Assembly (NCBI GenBank): GCA_934234185.1
Contig: CAKQHO010000037.1
Span: 1-27,588, forward strand
Direction: 5' to 3'
DNA length: 27,588 nt
Source: an uncultured Psychrobacillus sp.
GTDB taxonomy: Bacteria > Bacillota > Bacilli > Bacillales_A > Planococcaceae
A program made the translations under genes and the position numbers. This document shows positions 1 through 6,992 of the stretch, piece after piece. Every line of letters starts with the position of its first letter. The stretch's first letter is position 1. The notes beneath the pieces are model-generated. The model was not told the DNA's origin, searched no databases, and was given only the letters and a program-made list of their open reading frames with translations.

Positions 1-321
1 AAGCTTTGTTTTTTTCGTGGGAGTATAGCTATTGACAGCCTTCATTAAACCAATGGTTCCTATAGAAATATAATCATCAAGCAACTCATGCTTAGGATGA
101 AATTTCTTTACCACATGAGCTACTAGGCGCATATTTCGTTCGATTAATTCATCTCTGGCCGTCATATCTCCGTCTAAAAAGCGTGCTATCATTACTTGTT
201 CTTCCTCTGGGGATAAAGGCTGATGGAATGCCTGACCCTTTAAATAACCAAATACAAGCGGTAGATCTACTACAATATTGATAAATGCAGTCAAAAGACC
301 AGCGATTGATCTCACCTCCAT
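1..321 (-). CDS. sigK: RNA polymerase sigma-K factor precursor, 5' part (cut by window edge)
   Basis: Late mother-cell sporulation sigma factor, made as an inactive precursor. The visible 107 codons (first codon ATG at 321-319) include the sigma-70 region 2 signature: ERNMRLVAHVVKKF, then DDYISIGTIGLMKAVNSY. The N-terminus is a hydrophobic pro-sequence ending LVFG before YLKGQAF, which lines up with the B. subtilis pro-sigma-K site processed by SpoIVFB (VS before YVKNNAF). The start is uncertain. ATG at 321 has no Shine-Dalgarno, while a strong GGAGGTGA (319-312) points 8 nt downstream to an in-frame ATC at 306-304 that would give a 20-residue pro-sequence, about the B. subtilis length. The reading frame is uninterrupted as far as it can be seen; the B. 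subtilis skin insertion point would lie just outside the window. Family call is firm; start codon is not. Confidence 0.93.
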   Translation of the reverse strand, partial: MEVRSIAGLLTAFINIVVDLPLVFGYLKGQAFHQPLSPEEEQVMIARFLDGDMTARDELIERNMRLVAHVVKKFHPKHELLDDYISIGTIGLMKAVNSYTPTKKTKL

Positions 322-335
322 TTACTTAATAGCAC

Positions 336-364
336 ATTATATGTCTAAAAAGGTCGGAATATGA
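336..364 (-). promoter_or_regulatory. sigma-E-type promoter of sigK
   Basis: On the minus strand TCATATT (364-358) is followed after 14 nt by CATATAAT (343-336). This fits the sigma-E pattern KMATATT / 14 / CATACAAT with one mismatch in the -10. Sigma-E control of sigK is known in B. subtilis. Transcription would start near 330-329, only about 9 nt before the ATG at 321, leaving no room for a Shine-Dalgarno for that codon. Confidence 0.6.
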
Positions 365-443
365 GAAGAACCTGCTTTCAGAGGCTTTTAAGATGCTGCA
401 AATAAATACAGCTTGATATAAAAAATGGTGAAAATAGTAAAGA

Positions 444-473
444 GGGTGTCAAGAAATTACTTTCTTGACACCC
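444..473 (-). terminator. Hairpin terminator downstream of pssA
   Basis: Perfect 13-bp stem (GGGTGTCAAGAAA pairing with TTTCTTGACACCC) with a 4-nt loop TTAC. On the minus strand it lies 24 nt after the pssA stop and is followed by a moderately T-rich tract (TCTTTACTATTTT), so it most likely terminates pssA transcripts before sigK. Confidence 0.75.
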
Positions 474-497
474 CCCTTAAATGAAAGGATTCTTCTG

Positions 498-1037
498 TTA
501 AACCTTTCGTAATGTAAAAGTACTAATCATTAAAAATGCTAAAATAATAAATAAAAACATATAAGAGACCGGTGGGACAAATTCAATAGCAAAATAAGAC
601 AAGGTTAGAATTACACCAGCTACTGTAATAGGTAGCCCTGTAAAAAATCCATTGGATTCTGTTATATTGAATCTTGCTAAACGAAAAGCGCCGCAAGCGA
701 TATAAATAACAGTTACTGCCATTCCCGCTACACTAAAGTTTTGTAAGACAAGGGAATACATAAGTAAGGCAGGAGCTATTCCAAATGATATTATATCACT
801 CATAGAATCTAGCTGTTTACCAAGCTCGGATTCTAAATTAAATCGTCTGGCAACCATTCCATCAAATCGGTCTAACAGACCAGCTATAAATATGAATAAT
901 ACGCTAAACGAATAATACTCATTTAAAGTAGCCATGATAGCTGCGCCACCAAAGGCTAAATTACCTATCGTTATCATGTTAGCGGTATTTGTCTTTAATT
1001 TCTTAATTGTTTGAGACATAGCATTTTGTAGGTACAT
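498..1037 (-). CDS. pssA: CDP-diacylglycerol--serine O-phosphatidyltransferase
   Basis: Integral membrane enzyme that joins CDP-diacylglycerol and serine to form phosphatidylserine, which Psd (divergent neighbour) decarboxylates to phosphatidylethanolamine. The CDP-alcohol phosphatidyltransferase signature DG-x2-AR-x8-G-x3-D-x3-D is intact (DGMVARRFNLESELGKQLDSMSD), surrounded by several hydrophobic segments. I place the start at ATG 1037-1035 (179 aa; B. subtilis PssA is 177) because AAAGGAG lies 11 nt upstream. A longer frame beginning at 1076 would start inside the -10 box of the predicted promoter. Another in-frame ATG (1019) lacks a good Shine-Dalgarno. In B. subtilis pssA and psd are in one operon with ybfM; here they diverge from a short shared promoter region. 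Confidence 0.92.
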   Translation of the reverse strand: MYLQNAMSQTIKKLKTNTANMITIGNLAFGGAAIMATLNEYYSFSVLFIFIAGLLDRFDGMVARRFNLESELGKQLDSMSDIISFGIAPALLMYSLVLQNFSVAGMAVTVIYIACGAFRLARFNITESNGFFTGLPITVAGVILTLSYFAIEFVPPVSYMFLFIILAFLMISTFTLRKV

Positions 1038-1074
1038 TGCAAAATCAACTCCTTTACAAGTAACATATTTGTTC

Positions 1075-1103
1075 ATTATACTTCGATTAAGTAAAAATTG
1101 TAA
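1075..1103 (-). promoter_or_regulatory. sigma-A promoter of pssA
   Basis: Minus-strand TTACAA (1103-1098), a 17-nt spacer, and a perfect TATAAT (1080-1075). It lies about 38 bases upstream of the chosen pssA start. Its position also rules out the longer pssA reading frame, whose first codon overlaps the -10. Confidence 0.6.
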
Positions 1104-1127
1104 GTCATTATTTTAGGGAGAAAGCAA

Positions 1128-1910
1128 ATGAAAGAAAAAATTTATCAATCAATGATTGAACTGACAAATGGAAAATGGTCATCTATATTATTAAAACGAT
1201 TTGCCCATTCGAGTCTTAGTAAGACTTTTATCCCGTCGTACATGAAGCATTTTAAAATTACTACGAATGACATGACTTGCCATGTGAATGAATATACGAG
1301 CCTTCATGATTTTTTTATTCGGGAAATAAAAGCAGATCGTAGAGAAATAGATCTATCTCCTAATAGTATTGTTTCACCTGTCGATGCCACGATAGAAATT
1401 TTTGGAGATATCTCTCCATCAGGGATTTTTCATGTGAAAGGAAAGCCCTATACATTAACTAATATGCTTGGTTCAGAGGATTTAGCAGGTAAATATATTC
1501 ATGGGAAATATATTATTTTGTACTTAAGTCCCGCTGAATATCATCGAATACATGCGGGGATAGACGGAGTAATCACAAACCAATATGTCTTAGGAAAAAA
1601 ATCCTACCCCGTAAATAAATGGGGACTTAAGTATGGGAAAGAAACAATTAGCGGAAATTATCGACTTTTAACGGAGCTGCAGATGCCTAATGGGAAGGGA
1701 TGCTTTCAGATTAAGGTAGGGGCTATGTTTGTGAATTCTATTGAACTGACTTGTAAAAACAAGCAATGGAATAAAGGGGAGGAAGTTGGCTATTTCTCAT
1801 TCGGTTCCACTGTTGTGATGCTCTTTCAAGAAGGAAGCATGAAGTTTACAGAAGATCTTTCACCTGGCAAGTTTGTAAGGATGGGTGAGAAAATAGCAGA
1901 TATGGTATAA
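1128..1910 (+). CDS. psd: Phosphatidylserine decarboxylase proenzyme
   Basis: Pyruvoyl-dependent enzyme that converts phosphatidylserine to phosphatidylethanolamine at the membrane. The 260-aa protein has the features of the family: Asp in SPVDAT (D86), the YHRIHAG motif (H139, H142) and the self-cleavage site FGST at 225-228. There the chain breaks between G226 and S227 to give a large beta subunit and a small pyruvoyl alpha subunit of about 34 residues. The ATG at 1128 follows AGGGAG (8 nt spacing). It diverges from pssA, so the two consecutive steps of the pathway share one intergenic region. Length is normal for a Bacillus Psd. Confidence 0.95.
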   Translation: MKEKIYQSMIELTNGKWSSILLKRFAHSSLSKTFIPSYMKHFKITTNDMTCHVNEYTSLHDFFIREIKADRREIDLSPNSIVSPVDATIEIFGDISPSGIFHVKGKPYTLTNMLGSEDLAGKYIHGKYIILYLSPAEYHRIHAGIDGVITNQYVLGKKSYPVNKWGLKYGKETISGNYRLLTELQMPNGKGCFQIKVGAMFVNSIELTCKNKQWNKGEEVGYFSFGSTVVMLFQEGSMKFTEDLSPGKFVRMGEKIADMV

Positions 1911-1911
1911 T
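1903..1911 (+). promoter_or_regulatory. Possible extended -10 promoter for the yqeG operon
   Basis: TG-G-TATAAT overlapping the stop codon of psd, 35 bases before the proposed yqeG start. No good -35 is visible at the usual distance, so the call rests on the extended -10 alone. Confidence 0.4.
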
Positions 1912-1946
1912 CATATTAGAAATTGTGGAATTGGAGTGTTTATAAT

Positions 1947-2468
1947 TTGTTAGCCAAATTTATACCTAGTGAATTTGTAAGGAGTGTCTTTCATATTACC
2001 CCTGACATGCTTCATGAAAAAGGGATAAAAGCCATTATTACAGATTTAGATAATACACTTGTGGAGTGGGACAGAGCAGATGCAACTCCGAGGTTAATTG
2101 AATGGTTTGCTGCTATGAAAGCTGCAGGAATTCAAGTTACGATTGTCTCAAATAATAATGAGTTAAGGGTCAAAACCTTTGCAGACCCATTGAGTATTCC
2201 TTTTATTTTTAAAGCTAAGAAGCCTTTTGGAAAAGCGTTCAGACAAGCATTAAGTATAATGTCTGTTAAAAAAGAGGAAGTTGTTGTTATAGGAGATCAA
2301 TTATTAACGGATGTATTCGGAGGAAATCGCCAAAAACTTCATACGATCTTAGTTATTCCGGTAGCTAAATCAGATGGTTTTTTTACTCGCTTTAATCGAA
2401 TGGTAGAAAGAAGAATATTTAGTTACTTGGATAGAAAAGGAAAAGTGACATGGGAGGAAGAAGCGTGA
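1947..2468 (+). CDS. yqeG: YqeG family HAD-IIIA phosphatase
   Basis: Haloacid dehalogenase-type phosphatase. The nucleophile motif DxDxT is present as TDLDNTLVEW (D33, D35), with VSNNNE (motif II) and VIGDQLLTDV (motif IV) later. The physiological substrate is not established for the family; the E. coli-type relatives hydrolyse small phosphates. I choose TTG at 1947 (173 aa; B. subtilis YqeG 172) because GGAG lies 9 nt upstream and the sequence MLAKFIPSEFV then lines up with B. subtilis MLKKF...EFV. A TTG eight codons upstream (1923) has no Shine-Dalgarno. The stop overlaps the GTG of yqeH (GTGA). It is the first gene of the yqeG-yqeM cluster. Confidence 0.9.
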   Translation: MLAKFIPSEFVRSVFHITPDMLHEKGIKAIITDLDNTLVEWDRADATPRLIEWFAAMKAAGIQVTIVSNNNELRVKTFADPLSIPFIFKAKKPFGKAFRQALSIMSVKKEEVVVIGDQLLTDVFGGNRQKLHTILVIPVAKSDGFFTRFNRMVERRIFSYLDRKGKVTWEEEA

Positions 2469-3568
2469 CAGAAGCACCAAAATGTATCGGATGCGGTACT
2501 TTCATACAAACAGAGGCTGTAGGAGAGCCAGGTTATGCTCCAGTCTCCTCATTAGAAAAAGAAGAAATTATTTGTCAGCGTTGTTTTCGGTTAAAAAATT
2601 ACAATGAGCTGCAACCTGTGTCTCTAACTGATGATGATTTTTTACGAATTTTAAATGGATTAGGAACACAAAAGGGTTTAATTGTGAAAATAGTGGATAT
2701 CTTCGACTTTAATGGTAGCTGGTTACCAGGTCTACACCGTTTTGTTGGCAATAACCCCATCCTTTTAGTCGCAAACAAAGCTGATTTACTTCCTAAGTCC
2801 GTGAAAAAGAATAAGGTTATTAATTGGATGAAGCAAGAAGCTAAGAAGCTGGGCTTATCACCGATTGATGTTCTTTTTGTTAGTGCTCATAAAGGGACAG
2901 GCATGCCGGAAGCAATGGAAGCAATTGAGCATTACCGAAAAGGTGAAAATGTATATGTGGTAGGTTGTACAAACGTAGGGAAATCTACATTTATTAATCG
3001 CATTATTAAACAAGCTACAGGCGAGGAAGCTGTTATTACTACTTCACACTTTCCAGGAACAACGCTAGATATGATTGAGATCCCATTAGATGACACGAAG
3101 GCTCTTTATGATACGCCAGGAATTATCAATCATCATCAAATGGCCCATTATTTAGATCCGACAGAGCTTAAATATATTATGCCGAAAAAGGAAATTAAAC
3201 CGAAAGTATTCCAGTTGAATAGTGAACAAACTTTATATTTAGGTGGATTATCACGTTTTGATTTTATTAAAGGAAATCGCGCAGCCTTTACTTGCTATAT
3301 TGCGAATGACATTCCAATACACAGAACGAAGCTTGAAAATGCAGATAACCTGTGGGCGGAACACCGAGGAAGTCTCCTTTCTCCTCCTACAGACAAGTTT
3401 AAAGAAATATTACCTCCACTTGTCCGACATGAGTTTAAAATTAAAGAGGATAAAACAGATATCGTATTCTCTGGTTTAGGCTGGATTACTGTTCAAAAGG
3501 GTGGATGTGTCATAGCGGCTCATGCACCGGCAGGAGTAGAAATTTCCATACGCCCATCCCTCATTTAG
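2465..3568 (+). CDS. yqeH: Ribosome biogenesis GTPase YqeH (circularly permuted)
   Basis: GTPase needed for 30S subunit assembly in B. subtilis. The 367-aa chain begins with a treble-clef zinc finger (C7-x2-C10 and C37-x2-C40). A circularly permuted G domain follows, with G4 NKAD (104-107) before G1 GCTNVGKST (167-175) and G3 DTPG (216-219). The C-terminal region probably binds RNA. GTG at 2465 is preferred over ATG at 2450: it has GGAGG at the right distance, overlaps the yqeG stop by the coupling pattern GTGA, and gives MTEAPKCIGCG, matching the B. subtilis start MEKVVCIGCG. Confidence 0.95.
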   Translation: MTEAPKCIGCGTFIQTEAVGEPGYAPVSSLEKEEIICQRCFRLKNYNELQPVSLTDDDFLRILNGLGTQKGLIVKIVDIFDFNGSWLPGLHRFVGNNPILLVANKADLLPKSVKKNKVINWMKQEAKKLGLSPIDVLFVSAHKGTGMPEAMEAIEHYRKGENVYVVGCTNVGKSTFINRIIKQATGEEAVITTSHFPGTTLDMIEIPLDDTKALYDTPGIINHHQMAHYLDPTELKYIMPKKEIKPKVFQLNSEQTLYLGGLSRFDFIKGNRAAFTCYIANDIPIHRTKLENADNLWAEHRGSLLSPPTDKFKEILPPLVRHEFKIKEDKTDIVFSGLGWITVQKGGCVIAAHAPAGVEISIRPSLI

Positions 3569-3580
3569 GAGGTTGAAAAA

Positions 3581-4408
3581 ATGAAAAAATGGTTTGCTGT
3601 ACTGGGAAATCCAATCAGTCATTCCCTATCCCCTTTTATGCATGATACATGGCTAAGAGACCAAAATATAGATGCAAGCTATCTTCCTATATTGGTTGAG
3701 GAAGATAGGCTTGCTGAAGCAGTAGAGGCTTTAAAGCTTTTAGGCTGTAGCGGATGGAATGTTACTGTACCTTATAAAACGTCTATTCTACCTCTATTAG
3801 ATGAAATAGACGTTTCTGCTTCAGGGATTGGGGCAGTTAATACGGTAGTGAAAACAGAGGATGGCAAACTTATTGGCTACAATACAGACGGTCTTGGCTT
3901 TATTCGCTCTTTAGGGAGTATCAAACCCTCAAGTAATATCTTACTTATAGGTGCAGGAGGAGCAGCTAGAGGAATAGCTCATGCTTTTAAACAATCTGGA
4001 TATAGCAGTTTAACAATTGCTAACAGAACTCTTGAAAATGCTGAGAAGATTATAGCGGATATTGGAGTCGGTCAGGCTATTTCGCTCCCAAAAGCAGAGG
4101 AACAGGTCGGTCAGTATGATATTATTGTTCAGACGACTAGTTTAGGATTAGCAAGTAATCAGAAGCTTCCCATTCGTTTAAAGGGAGTCAAACAGGATGC
4201 AATTGTAGCCGATATTGTATATAATCCTTTAGTTACTCCTTTTTTAGAGGAAGCTAACAAATATAATGTTCAAACAGTAAACGGTCTTGGAATGCTGGTT
4301 CATCAAGGAGCTCTAGCTTTCTCTTATTGGAATAGGGAGTATCCCGAAACTGACCGTATGATTCAAAGACTTACAGAGCTTTTAGGAGGAAATTATGTTA
4401 ACAGGTAA
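3581..4408 (+). CDS. aroE: Shikimate dehydrogenase (NADP+)
   Basis: Reduces 3-dehydroshikimate to shikimate in aromatic amino acid and folate precursor synthesis. The 275-aa protein shows the shikimate-binding SHSLSPFMHD (S15, S17), catalytic K66 in NVTVPYKT, N87 in GAVNTV, catalytic D103 in NTDGLG, and the nucleotide-binding loop GAGGAARG (124-131). ATG follows AGGAGG with 8 nt spacing. The 3' end overlaps yqeI by 14 bases, so translation is probably coupled. Length is close to B. subtilis AroE (280). Confidence 0.97.
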   Translation: MKKWFAVLGNPISHSLSPFMHDTWLRDQNIDASYLPILVEEDRLAEAVEALKLLGCSGWNVTVPYKTSILPLLDEIDVSASGIGAVNTVVKTEDGKLIGYNTDGLGFIRSLGSIKPSSNILLIGAGGAARGIAHAFKQSGYSSLTIANRTLENAEKIIADIGVGQAISLPKAEEQVGQYDIIVQTTSLGLASNQKLPIRLKGVKQDAIVADIVYNPLVTPFLEEANKYNVQTVNGLGMLVHQGALAFSYWNREYPETDRMIQRLTELLGGNYVNR

Positions 4409-4697
4409 ACAAAAAAGATTTTTACGTAGTGAGGCACACCACTTATCTCCAATTTTTCAAGTTGGTAAGGGCGGTATAAATGATGCAATGATTAAACAGA
4501 TTGGGGAAGCTCTTGAGGTTCGTGAACTAATCAAGGTAAGTATTCTACAAAACTGTGAAGACGACAAACAAGAGGTGGCAGAAGCGCTGGCCAAGGGTAC
4601 AGATGCAGAGCTAGTTCAGTTAATCGGCTTAACTGTTGTATTGTATAAGCCTTCAAAAAATAACAAAAGAATCGAGCTTCCGAAACCAGGGAAATGA
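4395..4697 (+). CDS. yhbY: CRM-domain ribosome assembly RNA-binding protein YhbY/YqeI
   Basis: Small (100 aa) single-domain CRM protein that associates with pre-50S ribosomal subunits. The family features are visible: the N-terminal LTGKQKRFLRSEAH, the GKGG form of the GxxG RNA-binding loop, and a helix-strand pattern through LIKVSIL and LVQLIGLTVVLYK. It starts inside aroE at ATG 4395 behind TTAGGAGG and overlaps nadD by ATGA. The B. subtilis orthologue is named YqeI. Confidence 0.93.
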   Translation: MLTGKQKRFLRSEAHHLSPIFQVGKGGINDAMIKQIGEALEVRELIKVSILQNCEDDKQEVAEALAKGTDAELVQLIGLTVVLYKPSKNNKRIELPKPGK

Positions 4698-5266
4698 AGA
4701 AAAGAGTTGGTATTTTAGGCGGCACTTTCAATCCCCCCCACATAGGTCATTTAATCATTGCAAATGAAGTTTACAACGCTCTAAAGTTAGAGGAAGTCAG
4801 ATTTATGCCAAACGCTATTCCTCCGCATAAGCAACTTGATACGCGTGTATCGGAAGAGCAAAGAATTTCTATGCTTGAGTTAGCAATAGATGAAATCCCC
4901 TTTATGAAAGTGGAAGATATAGAGCTAAGAAAGGGCGGTACCTCATACACATACGATACTATGGTGTTAATGCGTGAAAGAGAACCGGATACCGAGTTTT
5001 ATTTCATCATCGGTGGAGATCAAGTAGAGTACTTACCGAATTGGTATCGAATTAATGATCTTTTACTCCTAGTTCAACTAGTTGGGGTTGCCAGACCAAA
5101 TACGACCATTGAAACAGCATATCCTATTATTACCGTAGATATTCCCCAGATTGATGTATCCTCGACTTTCATTCGTACCCGTCTTAAAAACGACGAAACG
5201 ACAAAGTTTATATTGCCAGATGCAGTAAGGGAATACATTGAAAAGGAGAAGCTTTATGAAATATGA
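4694..5266 (+). CDS. nadD: Nicotinate-nucleotide adenylyltransferase
   Basis: Transfers AMP from ATP to nicotinate mononucleotide in NAD synthesis. The 190-aa protein has the nucleotidyltransferase signature GGTFNPPHIGH (HxGH: H16, H19) and the C-terminal VSSTFIRTRL (the ISSTxIR motif that contacts ATP). The start overlaps yqeI by four bases (ATGA) and the stop overlaps yqeK by 11 bases, so it is a translationally coupled member of the operon. Confidence 0.96.
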   Translation: MKKRVGILGGTFNPPHIGHLIIANEVYNALKLEEVRFMPNAIPPHKQLDTRVSEEQRISMLELAIDEIPFMKVEDIELRKGGTSYTYDTMVLMREREPDTEFYFIIGGDQVEYLPNWYRINDLLLLVQLVGVARPNTTIETAYPIITVDIPQIDVSSTFIRTRLKNDETTKFILPDAVREYIEKEKLYEI

Positions 5267-5822
5267 ACATTTACTCGAGGAAATGAAAGAACGAATGCCT
5301 GAAAAAAGATGGATCCATACAAAGGGTGTAGCCCAAACGGCAATTAAACTAGCTGAAAAGTATGGGGAAAATCCAGAAAAAGCAGAAATAGCAGGAATTT
5401 TGCATGATTGCGTGAAATATGCAGACAAGGAATGGCTAAAGGGAAAGATCATATCTGAAGGTATGGACCCTTTACTTTTAGAGTATCATCATGAGTTATG
5501 GCATGGTCCTGTTGGCAGCTATGTTGCAGAGCATGAATATAGAGTCAAAGATGAGGATACCCTAAATGCTATCAAATACCATACAACAGGAAGAGCTGGA
5601 ATGTCAGATTTAGAAAAAATAATTTATATTTCTGATATGATTGAACCAAGCAGAAAGTTTCCAGGTGTCGATGATCTCCGCAAAATGTCTGAGATAAATT
5701 TAGATAATGCAATGTTACATTGTGTACAACACAGTATAACGTTTCTGTTAAATAACAAACAATCGATATACCCAGATTCATTTCATTGTTATAATGATTT
5801 GGTTAAAAGAGAGGAAAAGTGA
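5256..5822 (+). CDS. yqeK: Bis(5'-nucleosyl)-tetraphosphatase (symmetrical) YqeK
   Basis: HD-superfamily metal-dependent hydrolase that splits diadenosine tetraphosphate (Ap4A) to ADP. In the 188-aa protein the metal ligands of the HD fold can be read as H21, the H50-D51 pair in GILHDCVKY, H83 in LWHGPVG, H109 in KYHTTGR and D127 in ISDMIEP. The start is ATG 5256, seven bases behind AAAGGAG and overlapping the nadD stop; an in-frame TTG at 5238 is upstream of that Shine-Dalgarno and is rejected. The gene order nadD-yqeK-rsfS is standard in Firmicutes. Confidence 0.93.
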   Translation: MKYEHLLEEMKERMPEKRWIHTKGVAQTAIKLAEKYGENPEKAEIAGILHDCVKYADKEWLKGKIISEGMDPLLLEYHHELWHGPVGSYVAEHEYRVKDEDTLNAIKYHTTGRAGMSDLEKIIYISDMIEPSRKFPGVDDLRKMSEINLDNAMLHCVQHSITFLLNNKQSIYPDSFHCYNDLVKREEK

Positions 5823-5826
5823 AAGA

Positions 5827-6177
5827 ATGGATTCGAAAAAATTAGTAGAGATCGCTTATAAAGCAGCTGACGATAAAAGAGCAGAGGATATTGTAGTACT
5901 AAATATGCAAGGTGTATCGTTGCTTGCAGACTATTTCTTGATTTGTCATGCGAACTCTGATCGTCAAGTTCAAGCGATTGCAAAAGAACTCTCAGAACAA
6001 GCGTTAAAAGGCGGTTATAATGTAAAACGCTTGGAGGGCTTTGATGAAGCTAGATGGATTTTAGTAGATATGGGAGATGTTGTAGCTCATGTTTTCCATA
6101 AAGATGAGCGTGCCTATTATAATCTGGAAAGATTATGGGGAGATGCACCATTAATCCAAGTAGGGCTTGATGCTTAA
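5827..6177 (+). CDS. rsfS: Ribosome silencing factor RsfS
   Basis: Binds ribosomal protein uL14 on the 50S subunit and blocks joining with 30S when nutrients run out. The 116-aa protein carries the Iojap/RsfS hallmarks KAADDKRAEDIVVLNMQG, DYFLICHANSDRQVQA, and near the end WILVDMGDVVAHVF and RAYYNLERLWGDA. ATG 5827 aligns with the B. subtilis YqeL start; a longer frame from 5794 lies inside yqeK. The Shine-Dalgarno (GAGAGG, about 12 nt away) is weak, which suggests coupling to yqeK, whose stop is 4 nt upstream. The stop TAA overlaps the ATG of yqeM. Confidence 0.95.
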   Translation: MDSKKLVEIAYKAADDKRAEDIVVLNMQGVSLLADYFLICHANSDRQVQAIAKELSEQALKGGYNVKRLEGFDEARWILVDMGDVVAHVFHKDERAYYNLERLWGDAPLIQVGLDA

Positions 6178-6914
6178 TGTCTTCCTACAATCAGTTTGCC
6201 TATATTTATGATTCCCTTATGCAAGATATCCCCTATAGCAAATATGCTAAATGGATACAAGAAAATGTACCAATTGCAGAAGGAAAGAAACTAATAGATT
6301 TAGGTTGTGGTACAGGAGTATTGAGTATTCAATTCGCAAAAGCCGGTTACGAGGTAATTGGAATTGATTTATCAGAAGATATGTTGACAGTTGCTCAGAA
6401 TAGAAGTATAGAAAATCAGGTGGATATTACATTTCTTTGCCAATCTATGTCTCAATTAGAAGGCTTGAGTGGAATAGACATTGCGGTGATTGCTATTGAT
6501 TCCTTAAATTATCTAGATAATTTGGAGGAAGTAAGAGAAACATTTAAAGGTGTATTTGAAGCCTTAGATGACAAAGGACAGGTCTTTTTTGATGTGCATT
6601 CTCTTTATAAGATGGATACTATCTTTCCAGATGGACCTTTTACTTATGAAGACGAAGAAATTGCTTATATTTGGCATACAGAGCCAGGTGAAGAAGAGCA
6701 TTCTATCTATCATGACATCACCTTCTTTGTCCGTGATCCATCTGGTTATTACGAAAGATTTGAAGAGTCCCATTATCAGCGAACGTTTCCAGTACAATTA
6801 TATAAAGAACTGCTTCTGGAAACAGGGTTTTCTTCCGTTTCTATTAGTGATTCGGTTTTTGAAGAACAAGATTCAGAAGAAGTCCAACGGTATTTTTTCC
6901 ATGCAATAAAATAA
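6177..6914 (+). CDS. yqeM: SAM-dependent methyltransferase YqeM
   Basis: Class I methyltransferase of 245 aa with motif I LIDLGCGTGVLS (39-50), an acidic residue ending strand 2 (VIGIDLS) and motif IV region IDIAVIAIDSLNYL. The substrate is not known for this family. Its fixed position after rsfS and among ribosome assembly genes hints at an RNA or ribosome-linked substrate, which is inference. The ATG overlaps the rsfS stop (TAATG). It is the last gene of the yqe cluster before the com operon. Confidence 0.9.
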   Translation: MSSYNQFAYIYDSLMQDIPYSKYAKWIQENVPIAEGKKLIDLGCGTGVLSIQFAKAGYEVIGIDLSEDMLTVAQNRSIENQVDITFLCQSMSQLEGLSGIDIAVIAIDSLNYLDNLEEVRETFKGVFEALDDKGQVFFDVHSLYKMDTIFPDGPFTYEDEEIAYIWHTEPGEEEHSIYHDITFFVRDPSGYYERFEESHYQRTFPVQLYKELLLETGFSSVSISDSVFEEQDSEEVQRYFFHAIK

Positions 6915-6926
6915 TTCTTTTCAATT

Positions 6927-6973
6927 AGAGGTAAATTTAGTATATTTTGTATAACTCCATATAATTTACCTCT
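6927..6973. repeat. 11-bp inverted repeat upstream of comEA
   Basis: AGAGGTAAATT (6927-6937) and AATTTACCTCT (6963-6973) are perfect complements separated by 25 bases. The separating segment contains a TATAAT at 6960-6965 that overlaps the right arm. It could be an operator over the comEA promoter or the stem of a leader RNA; no T-run follows, so it is not a normal terminator. Confidence 0.45.
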
Positions 6974-6992
6974 CTGGAAAGAGGATGATCCC

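Noticed and set aside
1..321. skin-type prophage interruption of sigK
   Set aside because: The visible sigK part is intact; the known insertion site lies just beyond the window edge, so nothing can be said.
6908..6950. A possible ComK box (AAAA/TTTT boxes) upstream of comEA
   Set aside because: AAAA at 6908 and TTTT at 6918 are separated by six rather than five bases and a properly spaced second box is missing; in such AT-rich DNA this occurs by chance.
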